From NCBI RefSeq assembly GCF_900269665.1, contig NZ_LT985361.1, positions 4,306,723 through 4,370,722 on the forward strand: 64,000 bases of DNA, read 5' to 3'. Numbering within the stretch: position 1 is the first letter of the stretch; each line of letters starts with the position of its first letter. The notes beneath the pieces were generated by a model. The model saw only the letters and a program-made list of their open reading frames with translations, was not told the DNA's origin and searched no databases. The position numbers and the translations under genes are program-made. The stretch comes from Nocardia suismassiliense (GTDB lineage: Bacteria; Actinomycetota; Actinomycetes; Mycobacteriales; Mycobacteriaceae). Below, one piece after another: positions 46,831 through 54,896 of the stretch.

Positions 46831-47622
46831 ATGATTCTGGATCGATTCCGCATAGACGGGCAGGTCGCCGTGGTGACCGGCGCGGGCCGCGGGCTGGGCG
46901 CCGCGATCGCGGTGGCCTTCGCGGAGGCGGGCGCGGATGTCGTCATCGCCTCGCGCACCAAGAGCCAGTTGGACGAGATAGCCGAAAAGGTGACCGCGGC
47001 GGGACGCCAGGCGCATGTGGTCCCGGCGGACCTGAGCGATATCGAGGCGATCGCGGCACTGGCCGGGATCGCGGTGGAGCGCTTCGGCAGGCTGGACATC
47101 GTGGTCAACAATGTCGGCGGCGCGATGCCGTGCCCGCTGCTCGACACCACCCCGCAGGCCCTGGTGGACGCGTTCAACTTCAACGTCACCAACGCGCACG
47201 CACTCGTCCGCGCCGCGGTGCCGCATATCCTGGAAACCGCCGGTGGCGGTTCGATTCTCAACATCACCTCGACCATGGGCCGGTTGCCGGGCCGTGCGTT
47301 CGCGGCGTACGGCACCGCCAAAGCCGCACTGGCGCACTACACCAAACTCGCCGCCCTGGATTTGAACCCGCGCATCCGGGTGAATGCCATTGCCCCCGGC
47401 TCGATCCTGACCTCCGCGCTGGAGATCGTCGCGAGCAACGACGCGATGCGTACCGAACTGGAAACCAAGACACCGCTGCACCGCCTGGGTGAGCCCGAGG
47501 ACATCGCCGCAGCCGCGCTCTACCTGGTTTCCCCGGCGGGCAAGTACCTCACCGGCAAGGTGCTCGAACCCGATGGCGGCCTGATCGCCCCCAACCTCGA
47601 CCTCCCGATCGGGGACCTGTGA
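46831..47622 (+). CDS. SDR family oxidoreductase
   Basis: 263 residues from ATG 46831. The NAD(P)-binding TGAGRGLGAAIAVAF is near 13-27, NNVG is at about 91-94, the catalytic Ser is in NITSTMG and the Tyr-x3-Lys pair is in YGTAKAAL. The C-terminal PLHRLGEPEDIAAAALYL is typical of classical SDRs. It follows the divergent IclR operator and lies 1 bp from the next gene, so both are co-transcribed. It oxidises or reduces a hydroxyl/keto group; the substrate is unknown. Confidence 0.92.
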   Translation: MILDRFRIDGQVAVVTGAGRGLGAAIAVAFAEAGADVVIASRTKSQLDEIAEKVTAAGRQAHVVPADLSDIEAIAALAGIAVERFGRLDIVVNNVGGAMPCPLLDTTPQALVDAFNFNVTNAHALVRAAVPHILETAGGGSILNITSTMGRLPGRAFAAYGTAKAALAHYTKLAALDLNPRIRVNAIAPGSILTSALEIVASNDAMRTELETKTPLHRLGEPEDIAAAALYLVSPAGKYLTGKVLEPDGGLIAPNLDLPIGDL

Positions 47623-47623
47623 C

Positions 47624-48691
47624 ATGACGTATCGCGTAGTGCAGTGGGGCACCGGCAATGTCGGCAAGCACGCCCTGGCAGGTGTCATCGCCAACCCCGA
47701 TCTCGAGCTGGCCGGTGTCTGGGTATCAGGTCCAGCCAAGGACGGAATCGACGCGGGAACCCTTGCGGGACTAGGTCATCCGGTAGGCGTCACCGCGTCG
47801 ATGGATACCGACGCGATCCTCGCGGCCCGCCCCGATTGTGTCGTCTACTGCTCGATGACCGACAACCGCCTGATGGAGGCCCTCACCGACCTACGGCGAA
47901 TCCTCAGCGCCGGAATCAATGTCGTCGCGTGCGCCCCGGTATTCTTCCAATACCCGTACGGCGTCCTGCCCGACGATCTGCTGAAGCCGGTGCAAGAGGC
48001 TGCGGCACAGGGCAATGCGTCGCTGTGGGTGAACGGCATCGATCCCGGTTTCGCGAATGACCTACTGCCGCTGGCACTCGCGGGCACCTGCCTGCGCATC
48101 GATCAGCTGCGCTGCATCGAGATCGTGGACTACGCCAGCTACGACAATCGCGAAGTCATGTTCGACATCATGGGTTTCGGCAAACCACTGGACGACATCC
48201 CGATGTTGCTCCAGCCCGGCGTGCTGTCGCTGGCCTGGGGCGGCACCGTGCGCCAGCTCGCCGCGGGCATCGGCGTCACCCTCGACGCGGTCACCGAGAC
48301 CTACCAGCGGATCCCGGCCGACCGCTCCTTCGACATCGCCACCGGCCACATCGCCGAGGGCACTGCGGCCGCCCTGCGTTTCGAGGTGCGCGGCATGGTC
48401 GGCGACGAGCCCGTCACGGTCCTGGAGCACGTCACCCGGCTGCACCCCGACCTCTGCCCGGACTGGCCGCAACCGGCCCATCATGAGGGCTCGTATCGGG
48501 TCGAGATCACCGGCGAACCCAGTTACGCAATGGATCTGGTCACTTCGAGCAGCAACGGCGACCACAACCACGCCACCCTGCTCGCCACCGCCATGCGCAT
48601 CGTCAACGCGATCCCCGCCGTAGTCCGAGCGCCCGCGGGCATCCTGACCGCCTTGGATCTGCCGCTGATCACGAATCCCGCACAGCGTTAG
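47624..48691 (+). CDS. NAD(P)-dependent amine dehydrogenase/dihydrodipicolinate reductase-like protein
   Basis: 355 residues. The N-terminal Rossmann motif VVQWGTGNVGKHALAGV (about 5-21) and the WNGIDPGFANDLLPL-like segment (VNGIDPGFANDLL) are typical of a large actinobacterial family annotated as dihydrodipicolinate reductase-like or 2,4-diaminopentanoate dehydrogenase-like. It lies 1 bp downstream of the SDR. The reaction is unknown; with the SDR it probably modifies a ketone or amine. Its last codons (Gln-Arg-stop) lie inside the inverted repeat at 48683. Confidence 0.8.
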   Translation: MTYRVVQWGTGNVGKHALAGVIANPDLELAGVWVSGPAKDGIDAGTLAGLGHPVGVTASMDTDAILAARPDCVVYCSMTDNRLMEALTDLRRILSAGINVVACAPVFFQYPYGVLPDDLLKPVQEAAAQGNASLWVNGIDPGFANDLLPLALAGTCLRIDQLRCIEIVDYASYDNREVMFDIMGFGKPLDDIPMLLQPGVLSLAWGGTVRQLAAGIGVTLDAVTETYQRIPADRSFDIATGHIAEGTAAALRFEVRGMVGDEPVTVLEHVTRLHPDLCPDWPQPAHHEGSYRVEITGEPSYAMDLVTSSSNGDHNHATLLATAMRIVNAIPAVVRAPAGILTALDLPLITNPAQR

Positions 48692-48758
48692 GGCCTGTCG
48701 CAAAGTCCCATCCGCCGGGGCTGGAGCCGACCGGATTTTGCGACAGGCGCTAACGCTG
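48683..48758. terminator. Long inverted repeat joining two convergent gene ends
   Basis: 22-nt arms at 48683-48704 and 48737-48758 are complementary with one mismatch; the inner 12 bp GCCTGTCGCAAA (48693-48704) pair perfectly. Each arm contains the last codons of a gene, so both convergent genes end in CAGCGTTAG (Gln-Arg-stop). It probably acts as a bidirectional terminator. An inserted REP-like element is the alternative. Confidence 0.7.
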
Positions 48759-49988
48759 TTCGCGCGGGCGGTACCGCTCGAGCAGGCGCACATGCCCCGG
48801 CTCGAGCTCCTCGACCGAACCGACGCCGAGCAGCTTCATGGTCCGCACGATCTGCGTACGAAGAATGTCGACCGTGCGGTCCACGCCCGCCTCGCCGCCG
48901 GCCATCAACCCGTACAGGTAGGCCCGTCCGACGAGGGTGAACCGCGCGCCGTGCGCGAGGGCGGCGACGATATCGGCGCCGTGCATGATGCCGGTGTCGA
49001 GGTGGACTTCCAGGTCATCGCCCACCTCGCGCACCACCGCGGGCAGCAGGTGCAGCGGGACCGGTGCGCGATCCAGTTGCCGCCCACCATGATTCGACAG
49101 GATGATGCCGTCGACGCCGAGCCCGGCGAGGCGCTTGGCGTCGTCGACGGTCTGCACGCCCTTCACCAGCAGCTTGCCTGGCCATTGCGCCCTGATCCAG
49201 GCGAGATCGTCGAAGCCGACGGTCGGGTCGAACATGGCATCGAGCAGTTCGGCCACCGTGCCCGACCAGCGGTCCAGCGATGCGAAGGCCAGCGGTTCGG
49301 TGGTCAGGAAGTCCCACCACCACCATGGCCTGCGCAATGCGTCCACCGCGCCGCTCAGGGTGATCGAGGGCGGCACCGTCATGCCGTTGCGGACATCCCG
49401 CAGCCTGGCCCCGGCGACCGGCACGTCGACCGTAACGACGAGGGTGTCGAAGCCGGCCCGTGCGGCGCGCTCTACCAGCGCCAGCGACCGGTCGCGATCG
49501 GTCCACATGTAGAGCTGAAACCAGTTGCGCGCGTTAGGCCCAGTGCCTGCGGCGACATCCTCGATAGCGGTGGTCCCCATGGTGGACAGCGTGAACGGGA
49601 TGCCCGCGCGTTCGGCGGAGTGCGCCCCCGCCAGCTCGCCGGCCGTGTGCATCATCCTGGTGAACCCGGTGGGCGCGATACCGAAGGGCAGCGCAGCCGA
49701 CTTACCGAGTACCTGAACCGTGGTATCAGCGCTGCTGACGTCGCGCAGGATCGCGGGCCGGAACTCGATGTCGGCGAACGCTTCCCGGGCACGGGCGAGG
49801 CTGATCTCCGCATCGGCCGCGCCGTCGGTGTAGTCGAACGCGACCTTGGGCGTGCGTTTGCGGGCCAGCTCGCGCAGCTCCCAGATCGTCTGTGCCCGAG
49901 CCAGTTTGCGTTCCCGGCCACCGAACGGGCGCTCGAACTTGACCAGTGGTGCGAGGTCTCGTGGTCGCGGCACCCTGCGCGCGGTCAT
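48750..49988 (-). CDS. FMN-dependent alpha-hydroxy acid dehydrogenase, probable L-lactate dehydrogenase
   Basis: 412 residues from ATG 49988, which overlaps the stop of the SDR gene (ATGA). The FMN TIM barrel is recognisable: AFDYTDGAADAE, PFGIAPTGFTRMMH, VTVDVPVAGARLRD, KGVQTVDDA and the catalytic SNHGGRQLD. Family members oxidise L-lactate, glycolate or L-mandelate, passing electrons to the respiratory chain. In the L-fucose pathway the final cleavage releases L-lactate and pyruvate, so oxidation of L-lactate to pyruvate is the logical role here. A mycofactocin-related MftD-type function is a weaker alternative. Confidence 0.87.
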   Translation of the reverse strand: MTARRVPRPRDLAPLVKFERPFGGRERKLARAQTIWELRELARKRTPKVAFDYTDGAADAEISLARAREAFADIEFRPAILRDVSSADTTVQVLGKSAALPFGIAPTGFTRMMHTAGELAGAHSAERAGIPFTLSTMGTTAIEDVAAGTGPNARNWFQLYMWTDRDRSLALVERAARAGFDTLVVTVDVPVAGARLRDVRNGMTVPPSITLSGAVDALRRPWWWWDFLTTEPLAFASLDRWSGTVAELLDAMFDPTVGFDDLAWIRAQWPGKLLVKGVQTVDDAKRLAGLGVDGIILSNHGGRQLDRAPVPLHLLPAVVREVGDDLEVHLDTGIMHGADIVAALAHGARFTLVGRAYLYGLMAGGEAGVDRTVDILRTQIVRTMKLLGVGSVEELEPGHVRLLERYRPREQR

Positions 49989-50761
49989 CGGCGCGCCCCC
50001 GCGACTTGCGCCGCCGACCGCAGCCGTAGCGAATGCATGCCGCCGTCGACCTCCAGCATCGTCGCGGTGATGGACGCCGCCGCCGGCCCGGCCAGATACG
50101 CCACCGCACTCGCGACTTCCGCGGCGGTGACGAGCCGCCCGTGCGGCTGACGTGCTTGCAGCGCGGCCATTTCCGCGCCGGGATCCGCGCTGCTCGCCAA
50201 AAGCCGCTGCACCCAGGGCGTGTCGACGGTCCCCGGATTGACACAGTTCACTCGGATGCCGTCGCGCAGGTGGTCGGCGGCCATCGCGCGGGTCAGCGAC
50301 AGTATCGCCCCTTTGCTCGCGCTGTAGACGGCGCGATCCGGCAGCCCGGTGGTGGCCGCGATCGAGCAGATGTTCACGATCGCGGCGGCCGGTGACCGGC
50401 GCAGGTGGGGGAGCGCGGCGCGGGAAACGCGTACCGTGCCCAGGACGTTGACCTCGAACACCCGCCGCCATTCGTCGTCGGTGTGGTCGGCGATGGTGCC
50501 CTGCGCGCCGATGCCCGCATTGTTGACGAGGATGTCGAGCCGGCCGTAGGTGTCGATGACGCCCGCGATGGCACTGCGGACCGATTCGTCATCGGCGACA
50601 TCGCAGCGCAGGGCGGTCCCCGGGGTGTTGCCAGGGTGCAGATCGAGCACCGCCACCCGCGCGCCCGCCGCCGCCAAGGTCTCGGTGACGGCCATGCCGA
50701 TGCCGGACGCACCACCGGTGACCACTGCTACCAGCCCGTCGAACGTGCTTTGTACCGACAT
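49985..50761 (-). CDS. SDR, probable 2-keto-3-deoxy-L-fuconate dehydrogenase
   Basis: 258 residues from ATG 50761. The cofactor loop TGGASGIG is near 17-24; catalytic Ser is in ICSIAATTGL and YSASK carries the Tyr/Lys pair. The C-terminal MLEVDGGMHSL is standard for classical SDRs. Its context, divergent from fuconate dehydratase and coupled to the L-lactate dehydrogenase, fits the dehydrogenase that oxidises 2-keto-3-deoxy-L-fuconate to the 2,4-diketo acid. Family homologs with this context are known in non-phosphorylative fucose pathways. The specific assignment is inference from context. Confidence 0.82.
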   Translation of the reverse strand: MSVQSTFDGLVAVVTGGASGIGMAVTETLAAAGARVAVLDLHPGNTPGTALRCDVADDESVRSAIAGVIDTYGRLDILVNNAGIGAQGTIADHTDDEWRRVFEVNVLGTVRVSRAALPHLRRSPAAAIVNICSIAATTGLPDRAVYSASKGAILSLTRAMAADHLRDGIRVNCVNPGTVDTPWVQRLLASSADPGAEMAALQARQPHGRLVTAAEVASAVAYLAGPAAASITATMLEVDGGMHSLRLRSAAQVAGARR

Positions 50762-50811
50762 ACCGCCCACCTTCTCACCTCGGTTCCGGTGCGATAGCTC
50801 GACCCGGACAG

Positions 50812-50820
50812 ATCCGATGT
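50812..50820. promoter_or_regulatory. Putative operator site ATCCGATGT, copy 1
   Basis: ATCCGATGT here is repeated exactly at 50922-50930 within the 210-bp divergent region between the SDR and fuconate dehydratase genes. This copy lies about 50 bp upstream of the SDR start. Candidate site for the FadR-type regulator at 57184. Confidence 0.4.
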
Positions 50821-50907
50821 TTAACACTGGCGAACATAACACCGATCGCGGGTGTTCGCGCGAGATTGCCACTGCGCAACCAGGATTGACGGATTTTCCA
50901 TCTCCCA

Positions 50908-50935
50908 TTGCGCCGACAGACATCCGATGTATAGT
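50908..50935 (+). promoter_or_regulatory. Candidate promoter of the fucose operon with overlapping operator site
   Basis: TTGCGC (50908-50913), a 16-nt spacer and TATAGT (50930-50935) form a good vegetative promoter 37 bp before the dehydratase start. The second ATCCGATGT copy (50922-50930) abuts the -10, where a repressor would block RNA polymerase. Confidence 0.5.
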
Positions 50936-50971
50936 CGTGACCCAGATCACTATCTGGAACGAGGATCACCC

Positions 50972-52309
50972 ATGGCGCACCTCACGGCGCTGGACACGCT
51001 AGACGTCCGGTTCCCGACCTCGCGCGAGCTGGACGGCTCGGACGCGATGAACCCCGACCCCGATTATTCGGCGGCCTACGTGATCCTGCGCACCGACGAT
51101 CCGGCGGGCCCGCAGGGCCACGGCTTCGCGTTCACCATCGGCCGCGGCAACGAGGTCCAGCGTGTCGCGATCGAATCGCTGGCCCACTTGGTGGTCGGGC
51201 GATCGGTGGCCGAAATCGCCGGGAACCTCGGAGGATTCGCCCGATCGCTCACCGCGGATTCCCAGCTGCGCTGGCTCGGCCCCGAAAAGGGCGTCATGCA
51301 CATGGCGGTCGGTGCGGTGATCAATGCCGCCTGGGATCTCGCCGCGAAGCTCGCCGGAAAACCGGTGTGGCAGTTGGTCGCCGAGCTGTCCCCCGAGCAG
51401 ATCGTCGACCTCATCGACTTCCGCTACCTCACCGATGCGCTCACCCCGGCCGAGGCGCTCGAGATCCTGCGCCGCGCCGAACCAGGCAGGCAGGAACGCA
51501 TTGCTCGGTTGCTCGACACCGGGTACCCGGCATACACGACCTCGCCGGGCTGGCTCGGCTACTCCGACGAGAAGCTGTCCAGGCTGGCCAAGCAGGCGGT
51601 GGCCGACGGTTTCCGCACCATCAAGATCAAGGTCGGCCGCGATGTGGACGAGGACGTGCGCCGGGTCGAGGTCGCCAGGGCGGCGATCGGACCCGACATC
51701 GGACTGGCGGTCGACGCGAACCAGCGCTGGGACGTCGACGTCGCGGTGGACTGGATCTCCCGGCTGGCGCCGGCGAACCCGGCCTGGATCGAGGAGCCGA
51801 CCAGCCCGGACGACATCCTCGGCCACGCCGCGATCCGCCGCCGCGTCGCGCCGGTGCGCATCTCGACCGGCGAGCACGGCCAGAATCGGATCCTGTTCAA
51901 GCAGCTGTTGCAGGCCGGCGCCGTCGATCTCGTGCAGATCGACGCGGCCAGGGTCGCCGGTGTCAACGAGAACCTGGCAATCCTGTTGCTGGCGGCCAAG
52001 TTCGGGGTACCGGTGGTGCCGCACGCGGGTGGCGTCGGACTCTGCGAGCTGGTCCAGCATCTCGCGATGATCGACTACGTGGCGATCACCGGCACCACCG
52101 AGGACCGCGCGATCGAGTTCGTGGACCATCTGCACGAGCATTTCCGCCATCCCGTGCGCGTGGTCGGCGGCCGCTATCGCGCGCCGCGCGAGCCCGGTTT
52201 CAGTGCCGAGATGCTGCCCGCGTCGCTGCGCGACTACACCTATCCGTCCGGCGCCGCGTGGCAGGCGGATTCGCAGGCCCGCTCGATCCAACCGCAGGAG
52301 AACTCATGA
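50972..52309 (+). CDS. fucD: L-fuconate dehydratase (enolase superfamily)
   Basis: 445 residues from ATG 50972, the usual length for FucD. The KxK acid/base motif (IKIKVGR, about 218-224), Mg ligands Asp in VDANQRWD, Glu in WIEEPTSP and Glu in STGEHGQN, and the late PHAGGVGLCELVQHL segment are all present. The opening LDTLDVRFPTSRELDGSDAMNPDPDYSAAY is a FucD hallmark (first and last parts seen). The enzyme dehydrates L-fuconate to 2-keto-3-deoxy-L-fuconate. It is the first gene of the plus-strand operon, overlapping the binding-protein gene by 4 bp (ATGA). Confidence 0.92.
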   Translation: MAHLTALDTLDVRFPTSRELDGSDAMNPDPDYSAAYVILRTDDPAGPQGHGFAFTIGRGNEVQRVAIESLAHLVVGRSVAEIAGNLGGFARSLTADSQLRWLGPEKGVMHMAVGAVINAAWDLAAKLAGKPVWQLVAELSPEQIVDLIDFRYLTDALTPAEALEILRRAEPGRQERIARLLDTGYPAYTTSPGWLGYSDEKLSRLAKQAVADGFRTIKIKVGRDVDEDVRRVEVARAAIGPDIGLAVDANQRWDVDVAVDWISRLAPANPAWIEEPTSPDDILGHAAIRRRVAPVRISTGEHGQNRILFKQLLQAGAVDLVQIDAARVAGVNENLAILLLAAKFGVPVVPHAGGVGLCELVQHLAMIDYVAITGTTEDRAIEFVDHLHEHFRHPVRVVGGRYRAPREPGFSAEMLPASLRDYTYPSGAAWQADSQARSIQPQENS

Positions 52310-53403
52310 AAACCGCCAGCATCATCGGCGTAGCCCTCGGCGCGACGCTGATCATTTCCTCGGGCGCCGCCTGTTCCAGGGAGCCCACCGGTACCGGTGA
52401 CAGCATGCCTGCCGTCACCGTCGGCACCGGCGCGGACAACGGCGTCCTCGTCGGTGCCGATCAACCCCGCTCGGACTCCGACTTCTGGAGCGCCTACGCC
52501 GGTTACCTAGGGCCGAAAGCCGCTGCCGCAGGGGTGAAGCTGGAGAACACCTCCTCCGACAACGACGCCAACCGGCTCAAGTCGAATGTCGACACCTTGC
52601 TGTCCAAGAACGTCAAGGCGCTCATCATGGCCCCGCAGGACACCGCCGCGGTCAAGCCCGCCCTCGCCGCGGCGGCCGCGAAGGACGTGCCGGTGGTCAG
52701 CGTCGACACCCGGCCCGACAGCGGCGGGGTGTACATGGTGGTGCGGGCGGACAATCGGGCCTACGGCACCAAGTCGTGTATCTATCTCGGCGAAACGTTG
52801 AAAGGCACCGGCAAAGTCGTCGAATTCCAGGGTGACCTGAGTTCGATCAACGGACGCGATCGGTCCGAAGCGTTCGCCGAGTGCATGAAAACGCGGTACC
52901 CCGGCATCAAGGTGATCGAGATCCCGACCGACTGGAAGGGCGATCGGGCCGTCTCGGGCCTGCAGGACAAACTACTGACCGATCCCGACATCAACGGCAT
53001 CTACATGCAGGCGGGCGGCGTATTCCTGCAGTCGACGCTGGCGTTGCTGCGGCGCAGCGACAAACTGGTGAAAGCCGGTGCGCCGGGCCACATCACGATC
53101 GTCTCCAACGACGGCATCAAGGCCGAGCTGGACGCCATCGAAGCCGGCGAGATCGACGCCACCATTTCCCAGCCCGCCGACCTGTACGCGCAATACGCGG
53201 CCTTCTATGCCAAGGCCGCCGTCGACGGCCGCAAGTTCACCCCGGGGCCCACCGACCACGGGTCCACGATCATCGACACCGGCGTCGGCGGGACCCTCGA
53301 AGATCAGCTACCCGCCCCGGTGGTCACCCGAACCGGCGGCAAGGTAGGCGAACTCGACACGCTGAGCACCTCCGCGCCCGGCCTGTGGGGTCACGGCGGA
53401 TGA
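52306..53403 (+). CDS. sugar ABC transporter substrate-binding lipoprotein
   Basis: 365 residues from ATG 52306. A lipoprotein signal ends at Cys 23 (SGAAC). The periplasmic-binding-protein type 1 fold of the ribose/xylose class is seen: SDNDANRLKSNVDTLLSKNV, APQDTAAVKPAL, VPVVSVDTRPDSGG, and the late TIVSNDGIKAELDAIEAG. It captures a sugar outside the membrane and delivers it to the adjacent permease. It is coupled to the dehydratase and the ATPase by 4-bp overlaps. L-fucose is the likely ligand from context. Confidence 0.9.
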   Translation: MKTASIIGVALGATLIISSGAACSREPTGTGDSMPAVTVGTGADNGVLVGADQPRSDSDFWSAYAGYLGPKAAAAGVKLENTSSDNDANRLKSNVDTLLSKNVKALIMAPQDTAAVKPALAAAAAKDVPVVSVDTRPDSGGVYMVVRADNRAYGTKSCIYLGETLKGTGKVVEFQGDLSSINGRDRSEAFAECMKTRYPGIKVIEIPTDWKGDRAVSGLQDKLLTDPDINGIYMQAGGVFLQSTLALLRRSDKLVKAGAPGHITIVSNDGIKAELDAIEAGEIDATISQPADLYAQYAAFYAKAAVDGRKFTPGPTDHGSTIIDTGVGGTLEDQLPAPVVTRTGGKVGELDTLSTSAPGLWGHGG

Positions 53404-54896
53404 CCGGCGAACCGATCGCCGAGGCGATCGACGTGTCGAAACGCTTCGGCCGCAATGTGATTGCACTCGACAAGGTGGGGCTGCGGGTGGCGGCGGGCCG
53501 GACCCACGCGCTGGTCGGCCGCAACGGTGCCGGTAAATCGACCCTGGTATCGATCCTGACCGGGCTCACCGCGCCCGACGCGGGGGAGGTGCGGTTCAAC
53601 GGTGTTCCGGCGCCCTCGCCCGCCGACCGGGACGCGTGGCGCTCCCGGGTGGCGTGCGTGTATCAGAAGTCGACGATCATTCCCGATCTGTCGGTGGCGG
53701 AAAACCTGTTCGTCAACAGTCAGGCGTTCGGCGGCCGGATCATCAACTGGCGCAGAGTACGTGGCCGGGCCCGTGAGCTGCTCGACACGTGGTCGGTGCC
53801 GGTCGATGTGGACACCGTCGCCCGCGATCTGTCCGTCGAGCATCGGCAGCTGGTGGAGATCGCGCGTTCCCTCTCGCACGGTGCGCGTTTCATCATTCTG
53901 GACGAACCGACCGCCCAGCTCGACGGCCCCGCGATCAAACGGTTGTTCAGCAGGATCACCGACCTCCAGGAGCAGGGCGTCACCTTCCTGTTCATCTCCC
54001 ACCACCTCGACGAGACCTATGAAATCTGCCAGGACATCACCGTTTTCCGGGATGCCAGGCACGTGGTGACCGCGCCGGTCGCCGAGCTCGGCAAGAAGGC
54101 GCTCATCGCGGCGATGACCGGCGATTCGGTCGAACTCGCGACGCCGGTCGCACGGCGCGATCCCGAGGCCGCGGCGACACCGACGCTGCGGGTCGAAGGA
54201 CTCTCGCGGGCAGGCGAATTCGCCGACGTGACGTTGTCGGTGAAGCCGGGGGAGATCACCGGCCTCGCGGGTGGTGGCAGCAGCGGCCGGATCGAGGTCG
54301 CCGAAACCATTGTCGGACTGCGCAAGGCGGTCACCGGGGCCATCCTTGTCTGCGGTAATCGGCTGCGCCGCAACGGGGTGCACGCCGCACTCGAAGCCGG
54401 CATCGGCTTCGTGCCGCGAGACCGGCACGAGGAGGGGCTGATCCCGGAGATGAGCGTCGCCGACAACGCCACGCTGACGGTGCCACGCAGGCTGGGCCGC
54501 CTCGGGCTGCTGTCCCGGCGTACCCGGAACACGGTGGCGGGCAAGGCCATCGATGACCTCGGCATCAAGACCGAGGGCCCGGACCAGAGCGTCGCCGAGC
54601 TGTCGGGTGGCAACCAGCAGAAGGTGGTCTTCGCTCGCGCGCTGGCCACCGACCCCGCCGTGCTGGTGCTGATCACGCCGACGGCGGGGGTCGACGTGCG
54701 GTCGAAGGAGACCCTGCGCGGTGTCGTGCGCGACGCCGCCGACCGCGGCACCGCCGTCCTGGTGGTGTCGGACGAACTCGATGATCTGCGCGACTGCGAC
54801 CGGGTACTGGTGATGGTGCAGGGCCGGATCGCGCGGGAATTCGAGAAAGGCTGGGGCGACAAAGAACTCGTCGCCGCGATGGAAGGACTGTCATGA
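53400..54896 (+). CDS. sugar ABC transporter ATP-binding protein (RbsA/MglA type)
   Basis: 498 residues with two ABC domains in tandem, the normal layout for monosaccharide importers. Domain 1: Walker A GRNGAGKST, Walker B FIILDEPTAQLD. Domain 2: degenerate Walker A (GGGSSGRIE) as in the family, signature LSGGNQQKVVFARAL. The second Walker B reads LVLITPTAGVD, lacking the usual acidic DE pair, so catalysis in this site is probably reduced. The ATG overlaps the previous stop (ATGA) and the stop overlaps the permease start. Confidence 0.92.
   Translation: MTGEPIAEAIDVSKRFGRNVIALDKVGLRVAAGRTHALVGRNGAGKSTLVSILTGLTAPDAGEVRFNGVPAPSPADRDAWRSRVACVYQKSTIIPDLSVAENLFVNSQAFGGRIINWRRVRGRARELLDTWSVPVDVDTVARDLSVEHRQLVEIARSLSHGARFIILDEPTAQLDGPAIKRLFSRITDLQEQGVTFLFISHHLDETYEICQDITVFRDARHVVTAPVAELGKKALIAAMTGDSVELATPVARRDPEAAATPTLRVEGLSRAGEFADVTLSVKPGEITGLAGGGSSGRIEVAETIVGLRKAVTGAILVCGNRLRRNGVHAALEAGIGFVPRDRHEEGLIPEMSVADNATLTVPRRLGRLGLLSRRTRNTVAGKAIDDLGIKTEGPDQSVAELSGGNQQKVVFARALATDPAVLVLITPTAGVDVRSKETLRGVVRDAADRGTAVLVVSDELDDLRDCDRVLVMVQGRIAREFEKGWGDKELVAAMEGLS

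Noticed and set aside
53391..54428. 345-residue antisense frame over the ABC ATPase
   Set aside because: Shadow of the real gene; no motif.
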